The notes: generated by a model not told the origin, from the sequence alone. A DNA stretch of 16,691 nt from JAIYDQ01 sp031411055 (GCA_031411055.1 JANOAI010000378.1:1-16691); one strand, 5' to 3'; counted from the stretch's first letter, positions 7,100 through 16,091 are shown. Program-made: numbers and translations.

Positions 7100-7753
7100 C
7101 TATCGCTTCAATACTGGCTCGTCACCTGCTTTGCTCTTTGCAACTCGGATTTTTTCCTTCACTTCCAAAGCCAGTTTGCTATCGGGATTTAGTTGACGCA
7201 ATTTATCCGCGATCGACTCGGCAGCTTTGATTTGCCCTAAATCCAACATACTTATTAATCTGCATGTCTGATATTGTTCGTCCTCAGGCGCCATGACATA
7301 GAGTTTTTCCGCGATACCTTGGGCTGCAAGTTTTCGACCGTCAAACCGGTAAGCTTTCCACAGCGAGAACAGAGCGCGCTCGTCGTCGGGAGTCAACGCA
7401 AGAACCTTTTCTGCCGCGAAGGTAACTTCCTTTCCATCTTTCGCTGCGACACCTGCAAGCATCCGAAGTTCCCAGATCTTTAAATCCGAGACTGGAAGGT
7501 ACGTCGCACGACTCGTTAGGGCCAGATTTGCAAATGGAGCCACTTCGGACGGTTTGTGCGATTTCAGGGCTTGCGCGGCACTTAGGTAATTGAGATACGC
7601 GATTTCGGTGCCGTCATCCAGCTCGCCAGCTTTCGCGATTTGAATTGCAGCTTTCTCAAATTCGGATTCCGAACGATGCAATCCGGCCATCGTCAGAATT
7701 GCTGGAATGAATTCGTTGTCGAGAGTGAGACTCTGATGACACAAATCGTTCAT
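7100..7753 (-). CDS. TPR-like helical-repeat protein, 5' end uncertain, possibly N-terminally truncated
   Basis: From the ATG at 7753 it encodes 217 residues, almost all alpha-helical and with tetratricopeptide-like spacing, for example FAAEKVLALTPDDERALFSL, GIAEKLYVMAPEDEQYQTC and ESIADKLRQLNPDSKLALE, each a helix pair ending in a P-D/E-D or NPDS turn. TPR proteins are usually scaffolds for protein binding; no catalytic domain or signal peptide is visible. The frame stays open upstream to 8068 and looks protein-like as far as about 7920, but has no in-frame ATG, GTG or TTG between 7753 and 7967. The more distal ATGs at 8029 and 8068 lie inside the signal-peptide region of the divergent gene at 7968. 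So either the short form is real or this is the surviving C-terminal part of a longer gene. I could not identify the specific family. Confidence 0.5.
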   Translation of the reverse strand: MNDLCHQSLTLDNEFIPAILTMAGLHRSESEFEKAAIQIAKAGELDDGTEIAYLNYLSAAQALKSHKPSEVAPFANLALTSRATYLPVSDLKIWELRMLAGVAAKDGKEVTFAAEKVLALTPDDERALFSLWKAYRFDGRKLAAQGIAEKLYVMAPEDEQYQTCRLISMLDLGQIKAAESIADKLRQLNPDSKLALEVKEKIRVAKSKAGDEPVLKR

Positions 7754-7967
7754 GGGATATCGGATTTTGTCTCGACAGTCGGGGATGTCACGGGATAATA
7801 GAAAAATGACAAGCGTGTCAGAGAACGCTGCGTCGGCTCGCAGCCTATAATATCCGTCGGTTTCGAGCCGCCACGCAATAATCGGTTTTTTAGAATCACT
7901 GTCCCTTGAGTACGACTTATTCGAACTGGCTGTACACGTCGCAGATAAATCAACGAGAATTCTTTGG

Positions 7968-10900
7968 ATGCTAAAAGTGATTTCAAAAAGGTGCGTTAGA
8001 GGATTGCTGCTTGCGTCGACAATATGCATTTCGTCAAAAGGCGTGGCGAATGAAGCAGACAAAAACATCCTGACGCCACCGACGTCCGAGCAGTTGGAAT
8101 TCTTCGAACGTTCTGTGCGCCCGTTGCTCGCCGAGCATTGTTATTCCTGTCACAGTTCGAAAACGGAAAAGCTAAAGGCGAATCTACTCGTCGATAGCCG
8201 TGCGGGCTTGCTTCGTGGTGGCGACTCGGGCGCATCGATCGTACCTGGCAGTGCTGATGAGAGCTTGTTAATCGCTGCTGTCCGATACGAAAACTACGAA
8301 ATGCCTCCTAAGGGTAAGCTTGCGGCGGGCGACGTGGAGACGCTGGAACGTTGGGTGGCGATGGGTGCGCCGTGGCCGAATGAAGAAGCTCCGGCCGTGG
8401 GAAAAACCAAAAGCGACTTTAACCTGCAGGAACGCAAGTCTCAGCATTGGGTTTGGCTACCGATTCTCGCTCCGGCGATTCCTAGCGTCAAAAACACAAA
8501 CTGGCCGCGAGGTGATTTGGATCGCTTCGTTTTGTCGGGCTTGGAAGCAAAAGGGCTGGCACCGTCTGTTGATGCCGAACGATCTGCCTTGCTACGGCGG
8601 TTGTACTTTGATCTGATTGGTCTGCCGCCGACACCTGAACAAACGGCGGCGTTTCTTGCTGATGAGTCACCGGAAGCCACTGAGCGAACGATCGATCAAC
8701 TGTTAGAGTCGCCACACTTTGGCGAACGCTGGGGACGACACTGGCTAGATCTCGTTCGCTACGCCGAGTCACGTGGTCATGAATTCGATAACGATGCGTT
8801 GAACACTTTTCAATATCGCGACTATGTGATTCGCGCGTTCAATGCCGATGTCCCATACGATCAACTAGTACGCGAACATATCGCTGGCGATTTGCTTGAG
8901 AAGCCACGGCTAAATCCTGTCACTGGATTTAATGAATCGATTCTGGGAACTGGGTTTTGGTTTCTCGGCGAGTGGGTCCACTCGCCGGTCGACATCCGCA
9001 AGGATGAATCGGATCGCTTCGATAACATGATCGATGTGATGTCGAAAACCTTTTTGGGGGTCACCGTTTCCTGTGCTCGTTGTCACGATCACAAATTCGA
9101 TGCGATCTCGACAGCCGACTACTATTCGCTGGCTGGCTTCTTACAAAGCAGTGATTATCGGCAAGTCCCATTTGAATCGCTCGAACATAATCGCGCTATC
9201 GCTGAGGAATTGGCACAGCTGGATGCAGCGATTCGAAAGAAAATAGCGACACAACTCAAAGCCAAGGCCGTTGACATACCGATGTCGCCGAAGATGGACG
9301 TCGAACTGGAACCGTTTGTCGGCGTCGATTATGACTCGATATCGTCCAATCAATATATGCAGGATGGATTCCTGTATGGAAAACAACCAAGACGATTTGG
9401 TGACGCTTACCTTGAAAACATTGACAACAAGCCAACACTTCGATTTGCGGTAGCGTCAAGTTCGACGAGCGATCCATTTTGGGATGGCCTAGAATCCGTT
9501 TCCGAGAATGGCATCCATGACAAAAGCAAGTTAACGACAATACCTCGTAGCGGTCGAACGTTACGAAGTCCGACTTTTGAGCTGACTGACGGTAAAGTTG
9601 CTTGCCGCGTAAATGGTTCTGGGCACGTCGTCGCCTGTGTCGATTCACACCGTATGATCGCGGGTCCGCTTCATGGTGAAACGATTAAGGCCATTAAAGC
9701 GAACGAAGAATGGGTCGAACTAGACTTACAACGCTACGTAGGGCATCGACTCCATTTGGAGTTCACGCCCGATGAAGCCAGCCATTTGGAAGTATCACTG
9801 ATTACCCAAGGAGCAACCAAGGACGTCCGCCAGCAATTGAGCAGGCGCTATGAAGTGATGGCAGCGACCATCGCGGACTTTTCGAAAACTGCCGAAGCCG
9901 CGCTTGGCCAAGCGTTTCCGAGCCTCGCTCGTACTTGGGCCGAAGAGCGTGCTCGTTTGCAATCGAAAGTCATGAAACAATCGCACGTTGCGATGGCCAT
10001 GATGGATGGGACCGGGGAAGACGAGCATATCTTGATCCGCGGAAATTCTTCAAAGCCAGGTGAAATCGAACCAAGGCATTTTTTGACTGCCATCACTGGC
10101 AACCAGCCGATGCAAATTGCCTCCGGAAGTGGTCGACTAGAACTGGCCATTCAAATCAATGATCGGTCGAATCCGCTGACGTCTCGAGTAATCGTGAATC
10201 GCATGTGGCACCACCTGATGGGACGCGGAATTGTTCCGACGACCGATGATTTTGGAGTCCTAGGACAACGGCCCACGCACCCAGAACTACTCGACTATTT
10301 GGCGACTCAGTTCGTGAACGACGGCTACCGTATTAAGCAGATGATTCGTCGCATCCTTCTTTCACGAACCTATCAGATGTCAAGTCACTCGCAAACGGCA
10401 GCCATAGAAGCTGATCCGAAGAATAGGTTGTGGCATTATCGACCTCCGAAGCGTTTGGAAGGTGAAGCGATCCGTGACGCGTTGCTTTCATTATCTGGAC
10501 GAATGGATAGGAAGCAATTTGGCGAACCGGTGCCAATCCACTTAACCTCGTTTATGGATGGACGAGGTCGTCCGAAAAACAGTGGGCCACTTGATGGTGA
10601 TGGCCGACGATCCATTTATATCGCCGTTCGTCGAAATTTTCTTTCTCCGTTCATGCTGACGTTTGATATGCCGGTCCCTTTCAGCGCAATGGGTCGTCGC
10701 AACGTATCGAACGTTCCTGCTCAGTCGCTTATCCTGATGAACGATCCCTTTGTGGTCGAACAAGCTCGCCTGTGGGCCGAACGTGCTCTGAAGCAAGGCG
10801 CAAGCACAGAAGAGCGCATCGCATGGATGTACGAATCCGCTTTTGTTCGACGCCCGACAACGCAAGAAATGGAAATAGCGATTCAATACCTCCAATCTTC

Positions 10901-10997
10901 CTCCAAGCAAGTTGGTGACAAGCCGATTGATATCGATATTTGGAGCGATTTTGCTCATGCATTAATCAATACGAAAGAGTTCATATTCCTGCGATGA
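7968..10997 (+). CDS. Planctomycete cytochrome-type protein (PSCyt1-DUF1549-DUF1553)
   Basis: A 1009-residue exported protein of the type greatly expanded in planctomycetes. It has a signal peptide (positive KRCVR, then hydrophobic GLLLASTICI, cleavage probably after GVA at 27). The PSCyt1 domain carries a c-type haem motif CYSCH (58-62) with a likely axial Met in YEMPPKG (Met112). The DUF1549/PSCyt2 domain runs from about 180 to 395 and includes FDLIGLPPTPE, SPHFGERWGRHWLD and a second haem-type motif CARCH (369-373). A variable beta-rich middle module spans about 445-615. DUF1553/PSD1 covers about 735-1000 with NPLTSRVIVNRMWHHLMGRG, DDFGVLGQRPTHPELLDYLA and RRNVSNVPAQSLILMNDPF. Its stop overlaps the next ATG (ATGA), so it is coupled to the DUF1501 gene. 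The pair is proposed to work in extracellular polymer breakdown or electron transfer, unproven. The start at 7968 is chosen for the signal peptide; no ribosome binding site is seen. Confidence 0.95.
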   Translation: MLKVISKRCVRGLLLASTICISSKGVANEADKNILTPPTSEQLEFFERSVRPLLAEHCYSCHSSKTEKLKANLLVDSRAGLLRGGDSGASIVPGSADESLLIAAVRYENYEMPPKGKLAAGDVETLERWVAMGAPWPNEEAPAVGKTKSDFNLQERKSQHWVWLPILAPAIPSVKNTNWPRGDLDRFVLSGLEAKGLAPSVDAERSALLRRLYFDLIGLPPTPEQTAAFLADESPEATERTIDQLLESPHFGERWGRHWLDLVRYAESRGHEFDNDALNTFQYRDYVIRAFNADVPYDQLVREHIAGDLLEKPRLNPVTGFNESILGTGFWFLGEWVHSPVDIRKDESDRFDNMIDVMSKTFLGVTVSCARCHDHKFDAISTADYYSLAGFLQSSDYRQVPFESLEHNRAIAEELAQLDAAIRKKIATQLKAKAVDIPMSPKMDVELEPFVGVDYDSISSNQYMQDGFLYGKQPRRFGDAYLENIDNKPTLRFAVASSSTSDPFWDGLESVSENGIHDKSKLTTIPRSGRTLRSPTFELTDGKVACRVNGSGHVVACVDSHRMIAGPLHGETIKAIKANEEWVELDLQRYVGHRLHLEFTPDEASHLEVSLITQGATKDVRQQLSRRYEVMAATIADFSKTAEAALGQAFPSLARTWAEERARLQSKVMKQSHVAMAMMDGTGEDEHILIRGNSSKPGEIEPRHFLTAITGNQPMQIASGSGRLELAIQINDRSNPLTSRVIVNRMWHHLMGRGIVPTTDDFGVLGQRPTHPELLDYLATQFVNDGYRIKQMIRRILLSRTYQMSSHSQTAAIEADPKNRLWHYRPPKRLEGEAIRDALLSLSGRMDRKQFGEPVPIHLTSFMDGRGRPKNSGPLDGDGRRSIYIAVRRNFLSPFMLTFDMPVPFSAMGRRNVSNVPAQSLILMNDPFVVEQARLWAERALKQGASTEERIAWMYESAFVRRPTTQEMEIAIQYLQSSSKQVGDKPIDIDIWSDFAHALINTKEFIFLR

Positions 10998-12451
10998 GCC
11001 TTCACCACTATTTTCCTTGCCAGCGATATCAGCCCAATCCCACGTCGCGTCGCGAGATGCTAACGCGATGCGCGAGCGGCTTTGGAGCCGTTGCTTTGGC
11101 GGCCCTGCAGCGAGATCCCGCTTACGGTGGCACGGCACCAAGCAATCTTGAATTGGGAGCCGCCGGTCATGGTCCACACCATACCGTTCGCGCAAAGAAT
11201 GTCATTTTCCTATACATGGACGGCGGACCATCCCAAGTCGACACGTTCGACCCTAAACCATTGCTAGACAAGTTCGACGGAAAAAATCCTGGAGATCTAT
11301 TCAATGTCGAGCCGACTCAATTCAACAATAACGGCAAGGTGCTAGCAAGTCCTTGGAAGTTCGCACAGTATGGTCAATCGGGAATTCCGGTCAGTGAACT
11401 CTTTCCGCATGTCGCAACCTGTGTTGACGAACTCGCGTTAATCCGGTCGATGGTCTCGGAGTTTCCTGAGCATACTTTTGCCAATTACTTCCTACATACT
11501 GGCAGTGGATTGCAAGGGCGACCAAGTATGGGGGCTTGGGTAAATTATGGTCTCGGAAGTGAGTGCCAAAATTTGCCGGGCTTTGTCGTCATCAACGGCG
11601 GTTTGATTCCTCCGGGTGGTCTAGACTGTTTTGGTAGCGGATTTTTGCCTGCGAGTTTCCAAGGCTCGGTTTTTAAACCCTCGGGAAGCGGCGTCGCAAA
11701 TATCAAACGGACGGAGCCAACGTTGGAACGTCAGCGTGGCAAGCTCGATCTTATCAACCAATTAGATGGTTTTGCCGTCCAGCAATTTGGTCAACATGAT
11801 AGTCTCGAATCGGCCATTCGTAATTACGAGTTAGCTTACGCGATGCAAATGGCCGTTCCCGATGTGATGTCGCTGGATCAAGAAACGGCGGCTACGAAAG
11901 CGATGTACGGAATGGAATCAAAATTTGAGCAAACTCGTACCTATGCTGCTCAGTGCTTAATCGCCCGTCGAATGATCGAAAAAGGGGTTCGGTTTATCGA
12001 GCTAACATGCCCCGCGGTTAAAGGTGATCGATGGGATCAACACGGAAATTTAAAAGAAGGTCATGAGAACAACGCTCGCGCCGTTGATCAACCGATCGCT
12101 GCACTTTTAAAAGATCTTCGCAGTCGCGGACTGCTCGATGAAACGCTCGTCGTGTGGGCAGGTGAATTCGGACGGACCCCTTTTGCACAAGGAAAGGATG
12201 GACGCGATCACAATCAATTCGGATTCACCATCTGGATGGCTGGCGGTGGTGTTAAACCCGGAACGATTTACGGTGCGACGGACGAGTGGGGTTACAAAGC
12301 GATTGAAAACCGGACCGAGATCCATGACTTGCACGCTACGATGCTGCACTTGATGGGTGTCGATCACACGCGGTCCACCTTTCGCTTTGGCGGCCGCGAC
12401 ATGCGACTCACCGATGTCAAAGGACATGTAATCAAAGACGTCATCGCATGA
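10994..12451 (+). CDS. Tat-exported DUF1501 protein
   Basis: A 485-residue DUF1501 protein, a family distantly related to alkaline phosphatases/sulfatases whose reaction is not established. The start ATG at 10994 overlaps the preceding stop codon (ATGA); the frame is open further up to 10940, but that would lie inside the previous gene. A twin-arginine signal TSRREML (17-23) precedes a hydrophobic stretch SGFGAVALAAL. Core motifs are NVIFLYMDGGPSQVDTFDPKP (about 69-89, with Asp76 and Asp83), HTGSGLQGRPSMGAWVNYGL (about 168-187), DQHGNL (348-353), VVWAGEFGRTPFAQGKDGRDHN (about 386-407), and GGGVKPGTIYGATDEWGY near the end. DUF1501 genes habitually sit directly behind DUF1549/DUF1553 genes in planctomycetes, as here, so the two products probably act together in the same extracytoplasmic compartment. 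Confidence 0.95.
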   Translation: MSLHHYFPCQRYQPNPTSRREMLTRCASGFGAVALAALQRDPAYGGTAPSNLELGAAGHGPHHTVRAKNVIFLYMDGGPSQVDTFDPKPLLDKFDGKNPGDLFNVEPTQFNNNGKVLASPWKFAQYGQSGIPVSELFPHVATCVDELALIRSMVSEFPEHTFANYFLHTGSGLQGRPSMGAWVNYGLGSECQNLPGFVVINGGLIPPGGLDCFGSGFLPASFQGSVFKPSGSGVANIKRTEPTLERQRGKLDLINQLDGFAVQQFGQHDSLESAIRNYELAYAMQMAVPDVMSLDQETAATKAMYGMESKFEQTRTYAAQCLIARRMIEKGVRFIELTCPAVKGDRWDQHGNLKEGHENNARAVDQPIAALLKDLRSRGLLDETLVVWAGEFGRTPFAQGKDGRDHNQFGFTIWMAGGGVKPGTIYGATDEWGYKAIENRTEIHDLHATMLHLMGVDHTRSTFRFGGRDMRLTDVKGHVIKDVIA

Positions 12452-12455
12452 TCGA

Positions 12456-12472
12456 GCGTCGATCATCGACGC
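12456..12472. terminator. Short palindrome just after the DUF1501 stop, possible 3' end signal
   Basis: GCGTCGAT (12456-12463) and ATCGACGC (12465-12472) are exact reverse complements around a single base, starting 5 bases after the stop codon. In RNA this gives about a seven-pair stem with a 3-base loop. There is no T-run after it (GTAATTTG), so it is at best a weak or Rho-assisted end. Confidence 0.3.
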
Positions 12473-12587
12473 GTAATTTGAATCCCAACAAGGCATTGGT
12501 CTCTACACATCTTTCACCATTCCAACCTTCACCCTCCAGCAAGGAGGTTGTGCAGCTTAGAACCAATGAATTGACTTGGTATTTGTA

Positions 12588-12611
12588 ACCTCTCCCGATT
12601 GCGGGAGAGGT
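12588..12611. terminator. 10-bp hairpin between convergent genes, probable bidirectional 3' end structure
   Basis: ACCTCTCCCG (12588-12597) pairs perfectly with CGGGAGAGGT (12602-12611) around ATTG. It lies between the convergent DUF1501 and DUF3500-like genes, where a terminator is expected for both strands. It lacks a T-run, and this CTCTCCC...GGGAGAG type of palindrome is also common as a dispersed intergenic repeat, so a repeat remains an alternative. A smaller hairpin CCTCC-AGCAA-GGAGG lies at 12533-12547. Confidence 0.45.
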
Positions 12612-12671
12612 GTCATGGCAATGAACCATGCGAAAAAAATCTCGCTACGTGAAGGATACGGTGCAATTGGA

Positions 12672-13664
12672 TCAAGTCTTCAAGTGAAAGTAGCAATGAA
12701 TATGGGGTTCGCCGCGAAAGTACCATACCATGTCGGGGCCTTCAATTTGCCAGGTATCCCAAACTTTATCGGAACCGATGTCATATTTGCCTTCGAACCA
12801 AGAAACGTGAAGCTGGTCGACGATTTTTTTCTGCTCGATGGTTGCAATAGTGGCGTCAACATCATCCCCACGAAACATCGCCAACATGCCTCGCATTGTT
12901 TCGACAAAAAGGTTCTTTTGATCAGCGCTCAGTTCGGAGCAACTAAGACCTCGCGATTCGGTCGACTTCTTTACAACGGCGTCCGGCTTTTCGCTACGAG
13001 GTTCGGAAGATAGTAAGCCCTTCGCCTGCTGCTTTCCATCCAACGCTTGAACAAATCGATTGAAATTCTTTCCTTGATACCAATAAGGGTTCCCGGGATG
13101 ATCTTTGGCTTCCCGAAAGTTGTCGTTCATCTTCTCTACCGAATGAGGGTAGTGTCCGTAAAAGATGGGCGCTCCACCAAACCCAAGTCCCTTATCGGTA
13201 TGTGCGTTGCATCGGCGCGTTACATGATGACCGGTAAAGATGAACTCGAAGTTTTGGTCGTTGGGTGTCCCGAAAAAGCCAACCGCCGGAGCATTCTTTT
13301 CTTCTCCATATTGGTCGATCAAGACCTGTTTATTGACTGCGTCCTGATGCTCCGTACTATGCAACGCGTCGAAAATTTGCTTGATGAGAGCCTGTTGCTC
13401 GGTATCGAACGTTTTGGGGATGCGATGTTCGGGATGGATATACCACCAATTGCTGACGAACTGACGTCTCGGATGATCCATCGGCAAACAGATGTTCTGC
13501 TTCTGGGAATCACTGAGGCTTTTATAGAGTTGCATCGGCAACGAATCGGTTGGCGCAGCTTCTGCAAAAACAGGTCGCCCCGGACCGTTAAGCTGTGTCG
13601 TGGCCAGAATACCGGCGGCGGAGCTTACAGATTGGAAAAAATTCCGACGAGTCCAATTTTTCAT
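12672..13664 (-). CDS. Tat-exported DUF3500-like protein
   Basis: With the start at 13664 it encodes 330 residues. The N-terminus is a twin-arginine signal TRRNFF (5-10) followed by SVSSAAGILATT and a probable cleavage near 36, so it is exported folded. The body has features of the DUF3500 family: FEFIFTGHHVTRRCNAHTDK (about 139-158, with His146 and His147), a FGGAPIFYGHYPH block (162-174), and a C-terminal WQIEGPDMVWYFRGEPHIHCYF (about 305-326, with His321 and His323). The family has no established activity; the paired His residues suggest metal binding (inference). The frame is open upstream to 13736, but the ATG at 13664 puts the Tat motif in place and has AAGG seven bases before it. It is convergent with the DUF1501 gene and 126 bp from the end of the glycosyltransferase gene, probably separately expressed or read through from it. 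Confidence 0.82.
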   Translation of the reverse strand: MKNWTRRNFFQSVSSAAGILATTQLNGPGRPVFAEAAPTDSLPMQLYKSLSDSQKQNICLPMDHPRRQFVSNWWYIHPEHRIPKTFDTEQQALIKQIFDALHSTEHQDAVNKQVLIDQYGEEKNAPAVGFFGTPNDQNFEFIFTGHHVTRRCNAHTDKGLGFGGAPIFYGHYPHSVEKMNDNFREAKDHPGNPYWYQGKNFNRFVQALDGKQQAKGLLSSEPRSEKPDAVVKKSTESRGLSCSELSADQKNLFVETMRGMLAMFRGDDVDATIATIEQKKIVDQLHVSWFEGKYDIGSDKVWDTWQIEGPDMVWYFRGEPHIHCYFHLKT

Positions 13665-13790
13665 GGCATAGCCTTTCCAAGACAAGTGAAGTGTTTCGGT
13701 ATTCTCGATTCTAGCACTATCTCGAATTGATGGCACTTGATTGGAGCGTGCTTGGAGGGGAAATACCCTCTATCCAGTATCCAACACCGA

Positions 13791-16019
13791 TTATGGGCTT
13801 GAGTTCTGCCGGAATGTAAGCATGGAAGGCGGTTCCCCTCGTTGATATCGATTCCACATTTCCACGTAGGCTTGTTCAATCTTCCTGGCAAAGGATGAAC
13901 CGCTGAATAGATCGGTGGTTTGCAACGCTGCATTCAGACGATGCCGCATTGATTGGAGCGAGACTTGAGAATTCCCGAGTTCAATCGCCAAGTGTTCGTA
14001 GGCTTGAAAGCTAGTTGTGGCCAGTTCGGGTAGTCCCAGTAGGTGTACAAAACTTCCAGCCACACGCGAAGCCATCGTTTGTCCGATCATTGTGACCATC
14101 GGTAAACCGTGCCTCAGGGCTTCTGCGGCGGTCGAATGCTGGTTGTAAGGGAAAGTGTCAAGCGCGATATCCGCTAAACGTTGCCGAGCCAAATGCTCTG
14201 CCCGTGGAACGAGTGAGGCAAAGATCAAGCGACTTGAATCGATTCCACTGCGAACCGCATAGTCGATAAGATTATGCTGGGCAATCAAATCATCAATGCG
14301 CAACCAAAGCACACTTTTGGGAACATTTTTTAGAATTCTGATCCACGTATCGAAAATGGGTTGTGAAATCTTATACGCATAACTAAATGCACAGTAAACA
14401 ACCGCATCTCGAGGCAAACCGACTTCTTCTCTCGAGATACTTTTCTGTTTATTCTCATGGCGTGAATCATGCACCATGTATGAGCCGGGGAGATGCACTA
14501 ACTTCTCTGTGAAATAGGGCTGAACGCTTGAAGGTGAGACAAATTCATCAACAAAGATATAGTCAATGTATTCCGCGCCAGTTGTTCCCGGAAAGCCGAG
14601 GTAGGTTGCTTGAATCGGAGCGGGTCGCCAACTCAGCAGTTCAAAACGACTACCGTTCGAATGACCTCCTAAATCAACTAGGATATCGATTTCGTCATCC
14701 GTAATTTGTTGGGCTATTTCGAAATCATTGGCAGTGTCAACTGCGCGGAATTTATCGAAGGCCTGTAGCAGTCGACTTCGAATGTCGTCTGACGTCGAAT
14801 TGTTGGTTGAATAGGCAAAGATTTCGAACTGTTCACGATCATGCGATTCGATCAATTCGGGGATGAGGTATCCGACCGGATGAATCCGAAAGTCCGAAGA
14901 AAGGTAGCCGACTTTGATTCGTCGTGGAAGCTGAGTGTTTGAACGGCGGATTCGATGAGTAGGTGGCTCCACACCCTTGATCCGTCGCAGGGTGCCTTGT
15001 ACCGTTCGAAGCAACAGTTCCGATGAGATCATGATCGGAGAAGCAAGTAAATTGATCGGAGAAATGTCGCTTCGCGTAAATGAAATCGGATTGTTCGTGA
15101 GCCACTGAACAATCAGTTCCGTTAAGCATTGGATCCGCGACCATTCGCAACGAGTCTGCTCAACATGAAGTAGCATGGATGCAACCGCTACGTTCGTTGG
15201 AAAATCGCGATGCAATGCATTCAAACCACGATACGACTCATCGATTCGACCTTCAACGAGGTCCAGTCGAGCAAGATGAATGCGAGCATCATTCTGTGAA
15301 GGATCTGCCTTGATTGCATTAAGATACGCTTGCCGCGATTCCTCCGATCTACCTCGCTGCTGACACAGGACGCCGCCGAGGTTGATCCAAGCTTGTACAA
15401 AATGGGGGCGGTTTTCGATAGCTTTTCGATAAGACGCTTCCGCTTTATTCATCAATCCAAACTCTTCCAGGAGACGTCCGAGGTTAAAATGCAACTCGGG
15501 CAAGCCTGAATTCACGTGAATACCTTTTTCAAAGCAGGCGAGGGCGTCTTGTAGGGCTCCTTTTTCATGAAGTAAAAGGCCGAGATTGCAATATGTCTCG
15601 ACTAGGTCCGGTTTAAGCTCAAGAGATCGTCGATAAACGTTCTCAGCTTCCACGTTGCGTCCCGTTGCTCGGAGAGAGTTGCCCAGGTCATTCCAGGCTT
15701 CGACAAAATCCAGCTTAAGGCGGACAGCTTCGGAAAAATAACGGATTGCTTCATAATGCATCCCAACTTTTGCGAGGGTACATGCCATCCCCTGGTGATA
15801 CGTCGGCTCCGTTGGCAAAAGCTGGATTGCTTGACGAATGAGCTCAATGGCTTCGGCATCATGGTTAAGTTGCGAAGCAAGAAGCCCAAGACCAAAACGA
15901 GCCGGCGCACAATCGGGATCGGAACGAATTATTGCTCGATAGAGTTGCTCGGCCACTTGCAACTCGCCGTGTTGATGGGCGTTGCAGGCATTTTGAAGAT
16001 GACTCGCGTTGGCACCCAT
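13791..16019 (-). CDS. TPR-containing O-GlcNAc transferase, SPINDLY/GT41 family
   Basis: A 742-residue cytoplasmic glycosyltransferase predicted to move a sugar (GlcNAc or, in some SPINDLY proteins, fucose) from a nucleotide sugar to Ser/Thr or another acceptor. Residues about 8-290 are TPR repeats of 34-residue period, with clear ones at about 39-70, 107-138, 141-172, 175-206 and 209-241. The GT41 catalytic region starts at about 367. VGYLSSDFRIHPVGYL carries His380, matching the catalytic-side His of human OGT (H498). YLGFPGTTGAEYIDY (473-487) is the family GYPGTTG block, Lys550 in SYAYKISQP matches K842, and VPRAEHLARQRLAD has His609 matching H901. The donor loop PYNQHSTAAEALRHG departs from the usual N-G/A-HTT..D.L: Ser629 replaces Thr and Glu633 replaces the usual Asp. 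There is no signal peptide. The promoter is probably TTGCCA/TATAAA just upstream (16134-16105). Confidence 0.93.
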   Translation of the reverse strand: MGANASHLQNACNAHQHGELQVAEQLYRAIIRSDPDCAPARFGLGLLASQLNHDAEAIELIRQAIQLLPTEPTYHQGMACTLAKVGMHYEAIRYFSEAVRLKLDFVEAWNDLGNSLRATGRNVEAENVYRRSLELKPDLVETYCNLGLLLHEKGALQDALACFEKGIHVNSGLPELHFNLGRLLEEFGLMNKAEASYRKAIENRPHFVQAWINLGGVLCQQRGRSEESRQAYLNAIKADPSQNDARIHLARLDLVEGRIDESYRGLNALHRDFPTNVAVASMLLHVEQTRCEWSRIQCLTELIVQWLTNNPISFTRSDISPINLLASPIMISSELLLRTVQGTLRRIKGVEPPTHRIRRSNTQLPRRIKVGYLSSDFRIHPVGYLIPELIESHDREQFEIFAYSTNNSTSDDIRSRLLQAFDKFRAVDTANDFEIAQQITDDEIDILVDLGGHSNGSRFELLSWRPAPIQATYLGFPGTTGAEYIDYIFVDEFVSPSSVQPYFTEKLVHLPGSYMVHDSRHENKQKSISREEVGLPRDAVVYCAFSYAYKISQPIFDTWIRILKNVPKSVLWLRIDDLIAQHNLIDYAVRSGIDSSRLIFASLVPRAEHLARQRLADIALDTFPYNQHSTAAEALRHGLPMVTMIGQTMASRVAGSFVHLLGLPELATTSFQAYEHLAIELGNSQVSLQSMRHRLNAALQTTDLFSGSSFARKIEQAYVEMWNRYQRGEPPSMLTFRQNSSP

Positions 16020-16091
16020 AGCATCTTCATGGTAGTGGAAATCGAATATATGAGAAGTCCCCCGTCAAATCCCAAGCGGAAAGCCCTATCT

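Noticed and set aside
10940..10993. Upstream start for the DUF1501 gene
   Set aside because: It would lie inside the preceding gene; the ATGA overlap at 10994 and the position of the twin-arginine motif favour the shorter form.
12576..13730. Two long plus-strand open frames (12576-13013 and 13047-13730)
   Set aside because: Mostly antisense to the DUF3500-like gene, which has a Tat signal and family motifs; the plus-strand translations have no domain features.
13755..13770. Hairpin GAGGG/CCCTC between the glycosyltransferase and DUF3500-like genes
   Set aside because: Only five pairs with a six-base loop and no T-run; too weak to call a terminator or repeat.
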